A DNA stretch of 64,000 bases from Aliidiomarina shirensis (GCF_003987345.1 NZ_PIPP01000001.1:682001-746000); one strand, 5' to 3'; shown: positions 38,331 to 47,929, counted from the stretch's first letter. Program-made: numbers and translations. Notes: generated from the sequence alone by a model not told the origin.

Positions 38331-38978
38331 ATGAGTAAAGCAAACTACGAATTCAAAGCTGAAATCCGTACGGACAAAGGTAAAGGTGCGAGCCGCCGCC
38401 TTCGTCACGAAGGAAATGTTCCAGCTATTCTTTATGGCGGAAACGCTGATGCTGTGTCGTTGACATTAGATCACGACAAAATCATCAACGCTGCTGACCA
38501 TGAAGGCTTTTACAGCCACATTTTAACGTTACACATTGATGGCAAAAAGCATCAAGCAATTTTGAAAGACGTTCAGCGTCACCCGTTCAAGCCTAAGATC
38601 ACTCACTTAGATTTCCAACGTGTAAGCGCGAAAGAAGAACTTCACACGAACTTACCAATTCACTTCATCGGCGAAGAATCTGTGAAGAAAGCTGGTGGTG
38701 TTGTTGTTCACCAAATGAATGAAATCGAAATCAGCTGCTTACCAAAAGATCTGCCTGAGTACGTTGAAGTGAACGTAGAAGGTTTGGAAATCGGTGATAA
38801 CATTCACTTGAGCCAAATCACTGCACCGAAAGGCGTTACTTTCGTTGAGCTAACTCGTGGTGAAGATCACGATCCAGTACTAGTTACTGTAAGCAAGCCG
38901 AAAGCTGAAACAGTATCTGATGATGCTCCAGAAGCACCAGAAGAGCCTGAAGAAGCTGGCGAAGACGACAAAGAGTAA
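38331..38978 (+). CDS. rplY: 50S ribosomal protein L25/Ctc RplY
   Basis: 215 residues from the ATG at 38331, preceded by GGAG; the upstream open frame crosses the promoter and is rejected. The N-terminal L25 domain binds 5S rRNA (RTDKGKGASRRLRHEGNVPAILYGG, broken by strands). The C-terminal TL5-type beta domain follows, ending in an acidic tail of Glu, Ala and Pro. This is the long Ctc form, not the short 94-residue E. coli form. It precedes pth by 15 nt. Confidence 0.95.
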   Translation: MSKANYEFKAEIRTDKGKGASRRLRHEGNVPAILYGGNADAVSLTLDHDKIINAADHEGFYSHILTLHIDGKKHQAILKDVQRHPFKPKITHLDFQRVSAKEELHTNLPIHFIGEESVKKAGGVVVHQMNEIEISCLPKDLPEYVEVNVEGLEIGDNIHLSQITAPKGVTFVELTRGEDHDPVLVTVSKPKAETVSDDAPEAPEEPEEAGEDDKE

Positions 38979-38993
38979 TTTTGCGGATACGCA

Positions 38994-39587
38994 ATGATGT
39001 CAGCAGACATTAAACTAATCGTGGGCCTGGGAAATCCTGGCCCCGAATATACAGCAACCCGGCATAATGCCGGGTTCTGGTTTGTTGAAGCCCTTGCACG
39101 GCAGTTCAACGTAAACCTCACGCCTGAATCTAAGTTCTTTGGGCACACTGCCCGACTCGGTCCCCCTTACAGCGATACTCGCCTACTGAATCCTGCTACT
39201 TTTATGAATCGAAGTGGACAAGCAGTTGGCGCCATGGCAACTTTTTTCAAAATTCTACCAGAGCAAATTTTGGTAGTGCATGATGAACTGGATTTGCCAC
39301 CAGGTATTGCGAAATTTAAGCAAGGTGGTGGCCACGGCGGCCATAATGGTTTAAAAGATATTACCCGTGCACTTGCGAATCAAACCAACTTTCATCGCTT
39401 GCGAATTGGTATAGGCCATCCTGGCCATAGCTCAAAAGTAACCGGTTATGTGTTAGGCAAAGCACCAAGCAATGAACAAAATTTAATGGATGATGCAATA
39501 AATGCGTCATTACGTGCAGTAGAAATAGCCATGAACGATGGCTGGGCTGCTGCAAAACAATACTTACATTCGATTAAACCTGAATAA
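38994..39587 (+). CDS. pth: Peptidyl-tRNA hydrolase Pth
   Basis: 197 residues. Recycles peptidyl-tRNA released from ribosomes. [22 protein letters not shown] (family start, with the catalytic His in RHNAG), [10 protein letters not shown] and [10 protein letters not shown] are intact. Two adjacent ATGs are possible starts. It lies between rplY and ychF as in most gammaproteobacteria. Confidence 0.96.
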   Translation: MMSADIKLIVGLGNPGPEYTATRHNAGFWFVEALARQFNVNLTPESKFFGHTARLGPPYSDTRLLNPATFMNRSGQAVGAMATFFKILPEQILVVHDELDLPPGIAKFKQGGGHGGHNGLKDITRALANQTNFHRLRIGIGHPGHSSKVTGYVLGKAPSNEQNLMDDAINASLRAVEIAMNDGWAAAKQYLHSIKPE

Positions 39588-39602
39588 ACGCGGATATCAC
39601 TC

Positions 39603-40694
39603 ATGGGCTTTAAATGCGGAATCGTTGGTTTACCCAACGTTGGAAAATCAACACTTTTTAATGCGTTAACCAAAGCAGGCATTGATGCAGCTAACTTCCC
39701 GTTCTGCACCATCGAGCCAAACACGGGTGTGGTTTCAGTACCAGACACGCGGTTAAACCAGTTATCGGCCATTGTTAAACCCCAAAAGGTTATTCCGACA
39801 ACGATGGAGTTCGTGGATATTGCAGGTTTAGTTAAGGGGGCTTCGAAAGGTGAAGGCCTCGGCAATCAATTTTTAGCCAACATTCGTGAAACTGATGCGA
39901 TTGGCCATGTTGTGCGTTGTTTTGAAGATGAGAATATTGTGCACGTTGCCGGCAAAGTAGATCCCCTAGAAGATATCGATACGATTAATACCGAACTTGC
40001 GCTTGCTGATTTAGATTCCGTGGAAAAAGCCGTGTACCGTTTGAGCAAGAAAGCCAAAGGCGGCGATAAGCAAGCTAAAGATGAAGTGGCGGTACTGGAA
40101 AAGTTGCTTCCAGCGCTAGCTGAAGGCCATATGGCACGTTCAGTAGAGCTTAGTGATGACGATAAAAAAGTAATTCGTTCGTTCAACTTGCTCACTCTGA
40201 AGCCTACCATGTATATCTGCAACGTGGCTGAAGATGGTTTTGACGATAACCCACATTTAGAAACTGTGCGCAAACTCGCTGAAAACGAAAATGCGATTGT
40301 AGTGCCGGTGTGCGCGGCGATTGAATCAGAAATTGCAGAGCTGGAAGATGATGAGAAAGCTGAATTCTTGGATTCTATGGGGCTTGAAGAGCCGGGCCTA
40401 AACCGGGTTATTCGTGCCGGCTATGAATTGCTCAATTTGCACACTTACTTCACTGCAGGTGTAAAAGAAGTGCGCGCATGGACAGTGAAAAAACGCTCTA
40501 CGGCACCGCAAGCCGCTGGCCGTATTCACACTGATTTCGAAAAAGGCTTTATTCGTGCGGAAATCGTTGGTTTTGATGATTTCATCAATAACAACGGTGA
40601 GCAAGGCGCGAAAGATGCTGGTAAATGGCGTTTAGAAGGTAAGGAATATATTGTTAAAGATGGTGATGTGATTCACTTCCGCTTTAACGTATAG
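39603..40694 (+). CDS. ychF: Redox-regulated ATPase YchF
   Basis: 363 residues, Obg-family. P-loop [14 protein letters not shown]; the base-specificity motif is NVAED, not NKxD, which explains the family's ATP preference. A coiled-coil insertion and a C-terminal TGS domain follow. Binds ribosomes and is linked to oxidative-stress control. It is 15 nt after pth, followed by a strong terminator. Confidence 0.96.
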   Translation: MGFKCGIVGLPNVGKSTLFNALTKAGIDAANFPFCTIEPNTGVVSVPDTRLNQLSAIVKPQKVIPTTMEFVDIAGLVKGASKGEGLGNQFLANIRETDAIGHVVRCFEDENIVHVAGKVDPLEDIDTINTELALADLDSVEKAVYRLSKKAKGGDKQAKDEVAVLEKLLPALAEGHMARSVELSDDDKKVIRSFNLLTLKPTMYICNVAEDGFDDNPHLETVRKLAENENAIVVPVCAAIESEIAELEDDEKAEFLDSMGLEEPGLNRVIRAGYELLNLHTYFTAGVKEVRAWTVKKRSTAPQAAGRIHTDFEKGFIRAEIVGFDDFINNNGEQGAKDAGKWRLEGKEYIVKDGDVIHFRFNV

Positions 40695-40720
40695 CACTGT
40701 TTTACGAACCAATAGTTACT

Positions 40721-40750
40721 AAAAACGCCACTTCAAAAGTGGCGTTTTTA
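40721..40750. terminator. Bidirectional terminator between ychF and the haemoglobin operon
   Basis: Perfect 13-bp stem AAAAACGCCACTT/AAGTGGCGTTTTT (40721-40733, 40737-40749) with a 3-nt loop. A-rich on one side and T-rich on the other, so it serves both convergent units. Confidence 0.92.
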
Positions 40751-40765
40751 TTTTAGAATTACGAT

Positions 40766-41194
40766 TTATAAACCGACAATTTCATCATACATTGATGCAA
40801 GTCGAGCTAATAATCGGTTTTGTGCGGGTACTGATACCTCGTTATCATCCATTGCCAACTGCAAAGCTTCAACCAGCGCATTAAAATCGCCACGCGTAAC
40901 GCCCATGCCGGTATGAGATTTCACCATATCATCACCGGTATAAACGCACGGACCACCGGCAAGCTCACAAATTTGTTCACTTAGCTTTTCGTGTAAACGC
41001 ACCATATCAACGCCTTCGAAATGGTGGCGAATGCGGCGATCATCAATCGAATTAAACAGCAAATCTTCCACTATCTGCTCAATACCAGCAGTACCACCGA
41101 GCTCATTATATAGATGGTCATCACGTGCATCAGCTTGACTTGGCGCCATTAAAAGCGCTGCGAACAATACGGTAACCATTAGTAATTTATTCAT
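40766..41194 (-). CDS. Exported group 1 truncated haemoglobin
   Basis: 142 residues with a signal peptide (LLMVTVLFAALLMAPSQA), so it acts in the periplasm, which is unusual for a globin. The 2-on-2 globin core follows: LYNELGGTAGIEQIVEDLL, FEGVDM, GGPCVYTGDDMVKSHTGMG with proximal His94. By hand alignment, the B10 position usually held by Tyr is Leu, which would alter ligand chemistry. Last of a four-gene operon, 12 nt after the DUF3034 gene. It may bind O2 or NO, or carry haem; not decidable from sequence. Confidence 0.85.
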   Translation of the reverse strand: MNKLLMVTVLFAALLMAPSQADARDDHLYNELGGTAGIEQIVEDLLFNSIDDRRIRHHFEGVDMVRLHEKLSEQICELAGGPCVYTGDDMVKSHTGMGVTRGDFNALVEALQLAMDDNEVSVPAQNRLLARLASMYDEIVGL

Positions 41195-41206
41195 AAATAA
41201 AACCTC

Positions 41207-42046
41207 TTAAAACGATGCTTGCAGGCTAAGGTAATAACCCGTTTGGCTACGCGCACCAGCAATACTACCTAAATCTAAAAATGCACCCACTAAAGCGACA
41301 TTCTTTGATGGAAACCAAGCAACAAAAGCCGACATCGCATCTTCTTCCTCAGCAAAGCCCAAATTATCAGGCTTCTGCCGGTATTCGACACCAACAGCTA
41401 ACGCTCGATTGATAAACATGCCTGTAGCCGCTTCAACTTGCAGTTTACGGCTATCATTCAAATCACCACCGTAGCCTAACAGGCCGAATTGATTAGCTCG
41501 TGTTGCCCGAACGGTAACGTTCGCTAACCAAGTTCTATCAAACGGCCCTGCAAGCCACACACGGCTTGCTGCAATGTATGCATCCCAATCACTATCACGT
41601 TGTGAACCCACCGCACTCGGTAAATCATAACGCGTATTACGTTTGTACTGCACACCGGCGCTAATTTGTGGCAACTGACCATAAATTAAATCCCCTGCAA
41701 CCCGATATTTCAGGCCAAAAACCTGTTGCCGCAACTCAGTGCCTAAATTTTCGAGATTAAATATCTGCGAGGCTACCGATACTTCTAAACGATTGCGAAA
41801 CGAAAAACTCGCTGCCGTTACATCTAAACGATAATCATCAACTTGCGCTCGGCTCACGGCAACCGTACCGCCAATTTCATCATCTTCCGTGTAAGCACTA
41901 ATCACCGCCCAAGGCACCAACCCTCCACCTGCGGCTCCTTCAACATTGGTAGCACCACCTGTGGCCAATAAGCGCCCTTCTGCAGCGGCAGCACCCGACG
42001 ATGCGAGCAAGAGTAACGCTGCGCTATGCGTAAATAGTTTTCTCAT
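41207..42046 (-). CDS. DUF3034 family outer-membrane protein
   Basis: 279 residues. Signal peptide (ALLLLASSGAAAA), then an early Gly-rich stretch LLATGGATNVEGAAGGGLVPW and alternating beta strands ending in aromatic YYLSLQASF, a typical beta-signal ending in Phe. This fits a beta-barrel of about 12 strands in the outer membrane, matching DUF3034, whose function is unknown. It lies 10 nt after the GGDEF/EAL gene and 12 nt before the globin. Confidence 0.8.
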   Translation of the reverse strand: MRKLFTHSAALLLLASSGAAAAEGRLLATGGATNVEGAAGGGLVPWAVISAYTEDDEIGGTVAVSRAQVDDYRLDVTAASFSFRNRLEVSVASQIFNLENLGTELRQQVFGLKYRVAGDLIYGQLPQISAGVQYKRNTRYDLPSAVGSQRDSDWDAYIAASRVWLAGPFDRTWLANVTVRATRANQFGLLGYGGDLNDSRKLQVEAATGMFINRALAVGVEYRQKPDNLGFAEEEDAMSAFVAWFPSKNVALVGAFLDLGSIAGARSQTGYYLSLQASF

Positions 42047-42056
42047 ATCGATACCT

Positions 42057-44408
42057 TTAATTATTCTTTTTCGTCAGCCACGGCTGGAAATCATCCGGTG
42101 TAAGTGGCTTACTAAACCAATAACCTTGTAAAACATCACAATTATAATCCGCTAATAAATTCGCGGTTTCCTCGTCTTCAACACCTTCGGCCACTACCTT
42201 CAAACCTAACTTATGTGCCATATTAATCGTTGATTGCACGATTGTTTTATCGATCTCTTCACGAGCAAGATCCATAATGAAACTCCGATCGATCTTCAGT
42301 TCGGTTGCCGGCATTCCGCGCAACTGTGCAAGTGAAGAATATCCCGTTCCATAATCATCTATAGCAACATGAATCCCCGCTGCTCGTAACTTAGATAACT
42401 GCTCAATGGCTTGTTTCGGATCATTAACCACCGCACTTTCAGTTACTTCTACGGTAAGTGAAGAAGCCGATACTGCAGCATCTGCGAGCGCACCAAAAAT
42501 CACATCGAGTAGTTCAGGTTCCGCTAAATCGGCTCCCGAAAGGTTTACCGAAAGCCCCAAATTCGGGAGCACCTGCTGCCACTCACCTAACTGAAGCAAG
42601 CTCTGCTTCAGTACCCATTGCGTAATGGCAAATATTTGGCCTGATTGCTCAGCCAGAGGAATAAACTCGGCTGGGCTTACAAAACCTAGCTCAGAATCTT
42701 GCCAGCGAATAAGCGCTTCGCAGCTCAATAGCGCGTGGTCACCTTTACGCAGTTGCGGCTGATACACCAAGGTAAACGCTTCGTTCTTTAAGGCATCCGG
42801 AATAGCTGCGGAAACTAATAAAGTTCGTAAATAAGGCTCATCTTCGCCTGTTTGATAAATACTGTATCCAAGTTTTTGGCGCTTTGCTTTGTTGCGAGCG
42901 AACTGCGCAAGCCGCACTAATTCATCTCGGTCGGTAGCATGTAAAGGTGCCTCCGCTAAACCAGCGCTCAAAGATAATGAATAGTGAACACCACCTATTT
43001 CAATGAGTTGTGAGGCTTGGTCTAACAGCTTTTTCAACTCAACCGCGGCCAATTCACTGGCGCCGTTATATGTGAGGACAAATTCATCACCATGCCGGCG
43101 CGCAACCGCAAATATTGGCTCAGCAAGCACAGCAAGCCTTCCGGAGAATTCTCTTAAGATATCATCGCAAACACTTTGGCCGAACATATCATTCAGGTTA
43201 CGAAAGTTATCTAAATTTAAAACCACAAGGGTCCACGGTGCGTTGTCCGCTAAACGTAGTTCAGCATCGCGGTTAAATGCGCGTTGGTTCGCCAAACCCG
43301 TTAACAAGTCATGATTAGATTGGTAAGAAATCTCAGATTCACGCTCCGCAATAGCGCTTTGCATCTTATCCAAAGCTCTTGCAAGCGTACTGATTTCATC
43401 TTTTCCACGTATTACTATTTTTTGCTTGTAGTTACCTTTGGCGATATCACCTGCAGCCACCGCTAATGTTCGTAATGGCTCCACAAATCGACGGCTGGCA
43501 AATAAAGTTATCAATACCGTGAGCAACAGGGTTAATACCACAATTATGATTAACTGTTGCTGCAAAGGAGCAAAGGGCTCTTCGGCTGCTTCCCGGCTCG
43601 AGGTGAGAAAAACATATACCCCCCCGCGTTCTGGTTGTTGTTCTAATGTTTGCTCTGGCGCTTGATTTGCCTCTGAACTCATCGCCAGCGAAAGCCATAC
43701 GCCTTGTTCATTTTTGCCGTCAAGCCAGATGTCGGTCGCTTCTGTGCGCACTGCTTCGGTAAGCTCTGCTTGTACAGATTCAGTTGCGGAAGAAATAACG
43801 CTAGGATTATCAGTGTAACGGCCGGTTACAAAATGAACGGATGAATTTGTTAACTGTTGCAGTTGCTCGGCTAAATCCCGATCTACGGTAAAGCCAAGCA
43901 CTAACCATGCTAATAAGTGCGGTGCGCGAATCGGTACCAAAACAACCTGAAAAAGCTCTTGCTCAGCCACCAGCATGGCCGCCCCTGCACTATCGTTACC
44001 ATCAGCTTCTAGCCCCATAAAACTGCGCATAGCATTCATTTCAGCAGAAGATATTTCATGGCTAGACACTAAAATTTCGGTGCTAGGTTCAAGTAACATG
44101 ACCAAATCTGAATCGATACGTTGTGCTTGATTCGTGAGCGCGGAAATAATGGTATCGTCGTCGGCGGTTGCTAACGCTTGCCGAAAACCAAAATCATCGG
44201 CTAGAACCAAAGCCGCTTGGCGCAACTGGCTATCGCGGTAATCAATCAGTTGCGTTACTACTCGCTGGCTCACTTCAAGTTCCCGTTCAGTGTGCACATC
44301 CACACTTTGTTCGGTTGAAATAATAATGGCTAACACCACAACCAACAAAGCCGCACTTATGCAGCCTCCAACCATCAACAATAAACGAGTTCGAAAGTTA
44401 ATTCCCAC
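42057..44408 (-). CDS. Membrane c-di-GMP protein: CACHE-like sensor, HAMP, degenerate GGDEF, intact EAL
   Basis: 783 residues. Membrane helix about 9-30, periplasmic CACHE-like sensor about 35-280, second helix 285-304, HAMP 305-357, GGDEF 365-520, EAL 535-780. The GGDEF box is HGDEF (439-443) and the first metal Asp of the usual DxD is Asn398, so cyclase activity is doubtful. The EAL domain keeps Glu564 of EAL, Asn622, Glu654, Asp684/Asp685, Lys705, Glu741 and Gln761, predicting an active phosphodiesterase. It overlaps the cupredoxin gene by 11 nt, so the periplasmic sensor is probably linked to that protein's job. Confidence 0.9.
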   Translation of the reverse strand: MGINFRTRLLLMVGGCISAALLVVVLAIIISTEQSVDVHTERELEVSQRVVTQLIDYRDSQLRQAALVLADDFGFRQALATADDDTIISALTNQAQRIDSDLVMLLEPSTEILVSSHEISSAEMNAMRSFMGLEADGNDSAGAAMLVAEQELFQVVLVPIRAPHLLAWLVLGFTVDRDLAEQLQQLTNSSVHFVTGRYTDNPSVISSATESVQAELTEAVRTEATDIWLDGKNEQGVWLSLAMSSEANQAPEQTLEQQPERGGVYVFLTSSREAAEEPFAPLQQQLIIIVVLTLLLTVLITLFASRRFVEPLRTLAVAAGDIAKGNYKQKIVIRGKDEISTLARALDKMQSAIAERESEISYQSNHDLLTGLANQRAFNRDAELRLADNAPWTLVVLNLDNFRNLNDMFGQSVCDDILREFSGRLAVLAEPIFAVARRHGDEFVLTYNGASELAAVELKKLLDQASQLIEIGGVHYSLSLSAGLAEAPLHATDRDELVRLAQFARNKAKRQKLGYSIYQTGEDEPYLRTLLVSAAIPDALKNEAFTLVYQPQLRKGDHALLSCEALIRWQDSELGFVSPAEFIPLAEQSGQIFAITQWVLKQSLLQLGEWQQVLPNLGLSVNLSGADLAEPELLDVIFGALADAAVSASSLTVEVTESAVVNDPKQAIEQLSKLRAAGIHVAIDDYGTGYSSLAQLRGMPATELKIDRSFIMDLAREEIDKTIVQSTINMAHKLGLKVVAEGVEDEETANLLADYNCDVLQGYWFSKPLTPDDFQPWLTKKNN

Positions 44409-45165
44409 GGTTTAACCTTCTACGGAAGCGAGATTCTAAATCTGATTCGGTTTTTTGTTCCGGTGCGCGAATTGAGAATTGCATGGGCTCATCTCGTGTA
44501 ATTGTAGTAAGAGAAACAGGAGCAAAACCAGCAGCAGCCATCCAAGGGTGCCAAGCAAACCACGCATCTTCGTTCGCGGTATCCGATGTTAGTATCATTT
44601 GCCCTTCACTATCGCTACGAAAGGCTTTCCCTTCTTCACTGACCACAATATACCCAATCATTTGATCATGGATATTACAACCAACAACAACCAAACCTGA
44701 ACGGGGAAAATCTAACGTGGGTGTTTCTGAATTACCATAAAGCTCAATATCGAACGAGCGTGCTGTGGAGAATGAGTAAACATGATGTCGGATAGAATCA
44801 CTATTCGGGAAACTTACTAAATCGCCCGTTGCAACGACCAACACATTGGGTAAAAACTGCCGATCAACCTGATCCATAATGTGCGTTGTCGGATCACTGA
44901 CAACGTATTCTTCGCTAGACACCTGAAACAGTACAACACCTTCAAGCGGCTTCTCATCAGCATCTATAAAGGCAAGAACTTCGCTCTCAGAAATCGCAGC
45001 CATTGCGTTTAAACTTCCCATCAAAACAAGTAAACATAGGGAGCAAAGCGTGCGTATAAGCGCCTGAGTAGAGCCAAATAATTGTATAGAATTAGACGTT
45101 TTTTTAGAATAACGATGCGTCAAATTGCGTCTCCAATGCTTTTCTAGATTGACCACTATAACCAT
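44398..45165 (-). CDS. Periplasmic cupredoxin-domain protein ('methylamine utilization' type)
   Basis: 255 residues. A signal-like helix sits late (about 38-56, LCSLCLLVLMGSLNAMA), so the true start may be inside the 37-residue basic extension. The mature part holds a cupredoxin fold with the type 1 copper ligands His127 or His128 (SIRHHVYSF) and Cys163-His166-Met169 in GCNIHDQMIGY. Relatives are often annotated as methylamine utilization protein, but no mau genes are nearby. First gene of the operon with GGDEF/EAL, DUF3034 and globin; divergent from fumC across 260 nt. It may sense or buffer copper, or pass electrons. Confidence 0.8.
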   Translation of the reverse strand: MVIVVNLEKHWRRNLTHRYSKKTSNSIQLFGSTQALIRTLCSLCLLVLMGSLNAMAAISESEVLAFIDADEKPLEGVVLFQVSSEEYVVSDPTTHIMDQVDRQFLPNVLVVATGDLVSFPNSDSIRHHVYSFSTARSFDIELYGNSETPTLDFPRSGLVVVGCNIHDQMIGYIVVSEEGKAFRSDSEGQMILTSDTANEDAWFAWHPWMAAAGFAPVSLTTITRDEPMQFSIRAPEQKTESDLESRFRRRLNRGN

Positions 45166-45425
45166 TAATTAACAACACACTGCATATATAAAAACTCATA
45201 TAAAGATACATTTAACACGGAAAAACATCAGATGCTAATGTTACTGATGGAAAATAATTAAATGCTAAATCACCCATACTGGTAAAACACACGCGAAACG
45301 TTATTATCGACCTCGCCTCAATTTTCATAAGCTATTACAGACGAAAGTATAAAGCTGGCTCATGGGGCGAAACCAACTCATGTGTTAAACTAATCGCATT
45401 CATTAAATTCAAGATCACGGAGAAT

Positions 45426-46817
45426 ATGGTTATGGTACAACGATTCCGAACTGAGCGTGATAGCATGGGTGAAATAGAAGTTCCCGACGATGCCCTATAT
45501 GGCGCACAGACCCAACGCGCATTGAATAATTTTAATATTAGCGGCCTTACCCTTCCCTTTGCTTTTATCCGCGCAGTAGCGCTTATTAAATATTGCGCCG
45601 CTGAGGCAAATGCAGAGCTTGGTTTACTTGCGAGTAATAAAGCGGATGCCATCATGCAAGCGGCTCTGGAAGTTTTTGAAGGCCGTTGGCAAAACCAATT
45701 CCCTGTGGATGTGTTCCAAACCGGCTCTGGCACCAGCACAAACATGAACGTTAACGAAGTTCTAGCCACATTAGCAGCGCGCGCGAGTGGATTAGATATT
45801 CACCCAAACGATGATGTAAATCTCGGCCAAAGCAGCAATGATGTTATTCCAACCGCCATTCAATTAAGTGCTGCGCGCCGCATTCACCGTAAACTAATTC
45901 CGGCAATGCAAAATCTGCGTAACGTTATTGATGAAAAAGCAGCGCGTTTAGATCATGTGGTAAAAACCGGCCGCACCCATTTAATGGATGCAATGCCACT
46001 TACGCTCGGCCAAGAATTGCGTACTTGGAGTGCCCAACTAGAACAAGCAGAGCAACGCTTAGAGTCCTTGCTACCGCAATTGCGTTCGCTACCGCAAGGA
46101 GGCACCGCAATCGGCACGGGTATTAATGCGCATCCTGATTTTGCGCGTGTGTTTTGTGAAAGCATGAGCAATTTTACAGAACAACCCTTCACACCAGCGG
46201 CCAATAAATTCGCCGGAATAGCCGGCCAGGATATAGCCGTGGCTACCTCGGGTAGTATGGTTTCTGTTGCCACCATTATGATGAAAATCGCCAATGATTT
46301 ACGCTGGATGAACAGCGGCCCTCTGGCCGGGCTCGGTGAAATTACACTAGCCGCGCTGCAGCCCGGTTCCAGCATCATGCCTGGAAAGGTAAACCCAGTG
46401 ATTCCAGAGGCGATTGCAATGGCTTCAGCGCAGGTGATGGGCAATCAAACCAGTATTAGTATTGCGGGCCAAAGCGGTAATTTTCAGCTGAATGTGATGC
46501 TCCCACTCATCGCCTATAATTTACTCCAGAGTATTGAGCTTATGTGGGCAAGCTCTGATGCCCTAGCTAATCAGGCCATAGCGGATTTTCAAGTCAACGA
46601 AGATAAGCTAAATGAAGCGCTTGATCGCAACCCGATTCTAGTTACCGCATTAAATCCAGTTATCGGTTACAACAAAGCAGCGGAAATTGCTAAGGCGGCC
46701 TATCAACAGAACCGCCCGGTTATCGACGTTGCAAAAGAAATGACCGACTTAACCGAAGATGAATTAAAAGAACTGTTATCACCCCTCGAACTAACTAAAG
46801 GTGGATTACACAAATGA
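45426..46817 (+). CDS. fumC: Class II fumarate hydratase FumC
   Basis: 463 residues, or 461 from the second ATG at 45432, which is better spaced from GGAG. Interconverts fumarate and malate. It has the family signature GSSIMPGKVNP with the catalytic Ser loop and GRTHLMDAMP with the proton-relay His. Iron-free, oxidant-stable form. The next gene overlaps by 4 nt (ATGA). Confidence 0.96.
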   Translation: MVMVQRFRTERDSMGEIEVPDDALYGAQTQRALNNFNISGLTLPFAFIRAVALIKYCAAEANAELGLLASNKADAIMQAALEVFEGRWQNQFPVDVFQTGSGTSTNMNVNEVLATLAARASGLDIHPNDDVNLGQSSNDVIPTAIQLSAARRIHRKLIPAMQNLRNVIDEKAARLDHVVKTGRTHLMDAMPLTLGQELRTWSAQLEQAEQRLESLLPQLRSLPQGGTAIGTGINAHPDFARVFCESMSNFTEQPFTPAANKFAGIAGQDIAVATSGSMVSVATIMMKIANDLRWMNSGPLAGLGEITLAALQPGSSIMPGKVNPVIPEAIAMASAQVMGNQTSISIAGQSGNFQLNVMLPLIAYNLLQSIELMWASSDALANQAIADFQVNEDKLNEALDRNPILVTALNPVIGYNKAAEIAKAAYQQNRPVIDVAKEMTDLTEDELKELLSPLELTKGGLHK

Positions 46818-47482
46818 GCCAACTGAATATTCTAATTACCGGTGCCAACCGTGGTATTGGCTTACAGCTCGCGAAACAATACGCTGAGCAAGGCGCGAAA
46901 GTTTTTGCTGCCTGTCGCGAAGCGAGTGAAGCCCTTATCAGCAGTAAAGTTACCGTTATTTCTGGAATTGATGTAACCGATAGCAATGCCGCGGAAACCC
47001 TAAAAAACGAGCTTGGCGGCAGCAAAATTGATATTTTAATCAACAACGCCGGCATTCTAACGCGGGAAAACCTTGAAAGCGCGCCTGCAGCGGATATCCA
47101 ACAGCAATTCAATGTAAATGCCTTGGCCCCCCTGCAGCTAACCTTAGGCCTGCGATCGCAATTCAACGATAATGCGAAAGTAATTATGATTACCAGCCGA
47201 ATGGGATCGATGAGCGATAACGGCAGCGGCGGATATTATGGTTATCGTATGTCGAAGGCTGCACTGAATGCGGCTGGTGTATCGTTAGCCTGTGATTTAA
47301 AACCGGAAGGTATTGCCGTAGCTTTATTGCATCCCGGTTATGTGCAAACGGATATGGTAAATAACACCGGCGATATTAGCGCCACCGAAGCAGCTGAACG
47401 GCTGCGCCAGCGAATTGCCGAACTTAACCTCGAAAACACGGGTACATTCTGGCACAGCAATGGCGAAGTTTTGCCTTGGTAA
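46814..47482 (+). CDS. Short-chain dehydrogenase/reductase
   Basis: 222 residues, classical SDR. NAD(P)-binding TGANRGIG at the N-terminus, NNAG, the catalytic Ser in ITSRMGS, and YRMSK giving the Tyr-x3-Lys pair. An Arg shortly after the glycine motif (AACREAS) hints at NADPH preference. Substrate unknown. Translationally coupled to fumC. Confidence 0.87.
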   Translation: MSQLNILITGANRGIGLQLAKQYAEQGAKVFAACREASEALISSKVTVISGIDVTDSNAAETLKNELGGSKIDILINNAGILTRENLESAPAADIQQQFNVNALAPLQLTLGLRSQFNDNAKVIMITSRMGSMSDNGSGGYYGYRMSKAALNAAGVSLACDLKPEGIAVALLHPGYVQTDMVNNTGDISATEAAERLRQRIAELNLENTGTFWHSNGEVLPW

Positions 47483-47686
47483 GTGAAAAATTGGTAACTT
47501 GTTTGCGCTGCTCTAAAGATTCTCAAACAAAATAAAAGGCGTGATATTATGCCGCTCAAAATTAGGAATTAAATTTCTGTGAAGCGTGTAGCGAGATGTT
47601 TCGTTAATAATTTGCTGCACTTTTCACCAGTTCAGTGCTTTTTTGAGCAATCAGCACAGAAATATCAGTTTTTTTCCGAAAAGGTG

Positions 47687-47715
47687 TTGACTGAACACGG
47701 GCGGATTCGCATAAT
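47687..47715 (+). promoter_or_regulatory. Promoter of the tRNA operon
   Basis: TTGACT (47687-47692), 17-nt spacer, CATAAT (47710-47715), then the GC-rich discriminator ACGCGCCGC, typical of stringently controlled stable-RNA promoters. It lies 41 nt before tRNA-Met. The rest of the 47483-47756 gap shows no other gene. Confidence 0.8.
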
Positions 47716-47756
47716 ACGCGCCGCACTGACACATACAGTGCAAATCAGAAAGATAT

Positions 47757-47833
47757 GGCTACGTAGCTCAGTTGGTTAGAGCACATCACTCATAATGATG
47801 GGGTCGCAGGTTCGAATCCCGCCGTAGCCACCA
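47757..47833 (+). tRNA. tRNA-Met (CAT), elongator
   Basis: 77 nt with encoded CCA. Acceptor GGCTACG pairs with CGTAGCC; anticodon loop ACTCATAA; TTCGAATC T-loop. Nearly identical to the E. coli elongator tRNA-Met. First of five tRNAs. Confidence 0.96.
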
Positions 47834-47844
47834 AAAACTGATCC

Positions 47845-47929
47845 GCGGGAGTGGTGGAATTGGTAGACACGCTGGATTTAGGTTCCAGTGCCGCAAGGCG
47901 TGAGAGTTCGAGTCTCTCCTTCCGCACCA
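47845..47929 (+). tRNA. tRNA-Leu (TAG)
   Basis: 85 nt, class II with a long variable arm, encoded CCA. Anticodon stem CTGGA/TCCAG around TTTAGGT, so the anticodon is TAG, reading CUN. Confidence 0.95.

Noticed and set aside
44398-45165. Methylamine catabolism role of the cupredoxin protein
   Set aside because: Only the inherited family label supports it; no methylamine dehydrogenase or other mau gene is present, so I describe it by its copper site.
45953-46444. 163-codon minus-strand open frame within fumC
   Set aside because: Fully inside the conserved FumC coding region; no start signal or domain.
47579-47779. Possible small gene between the SDR and the tRNA cluster
   Set aside because: It runs through the tRNA promoter and into tRNA-Met, with no supporting homology.
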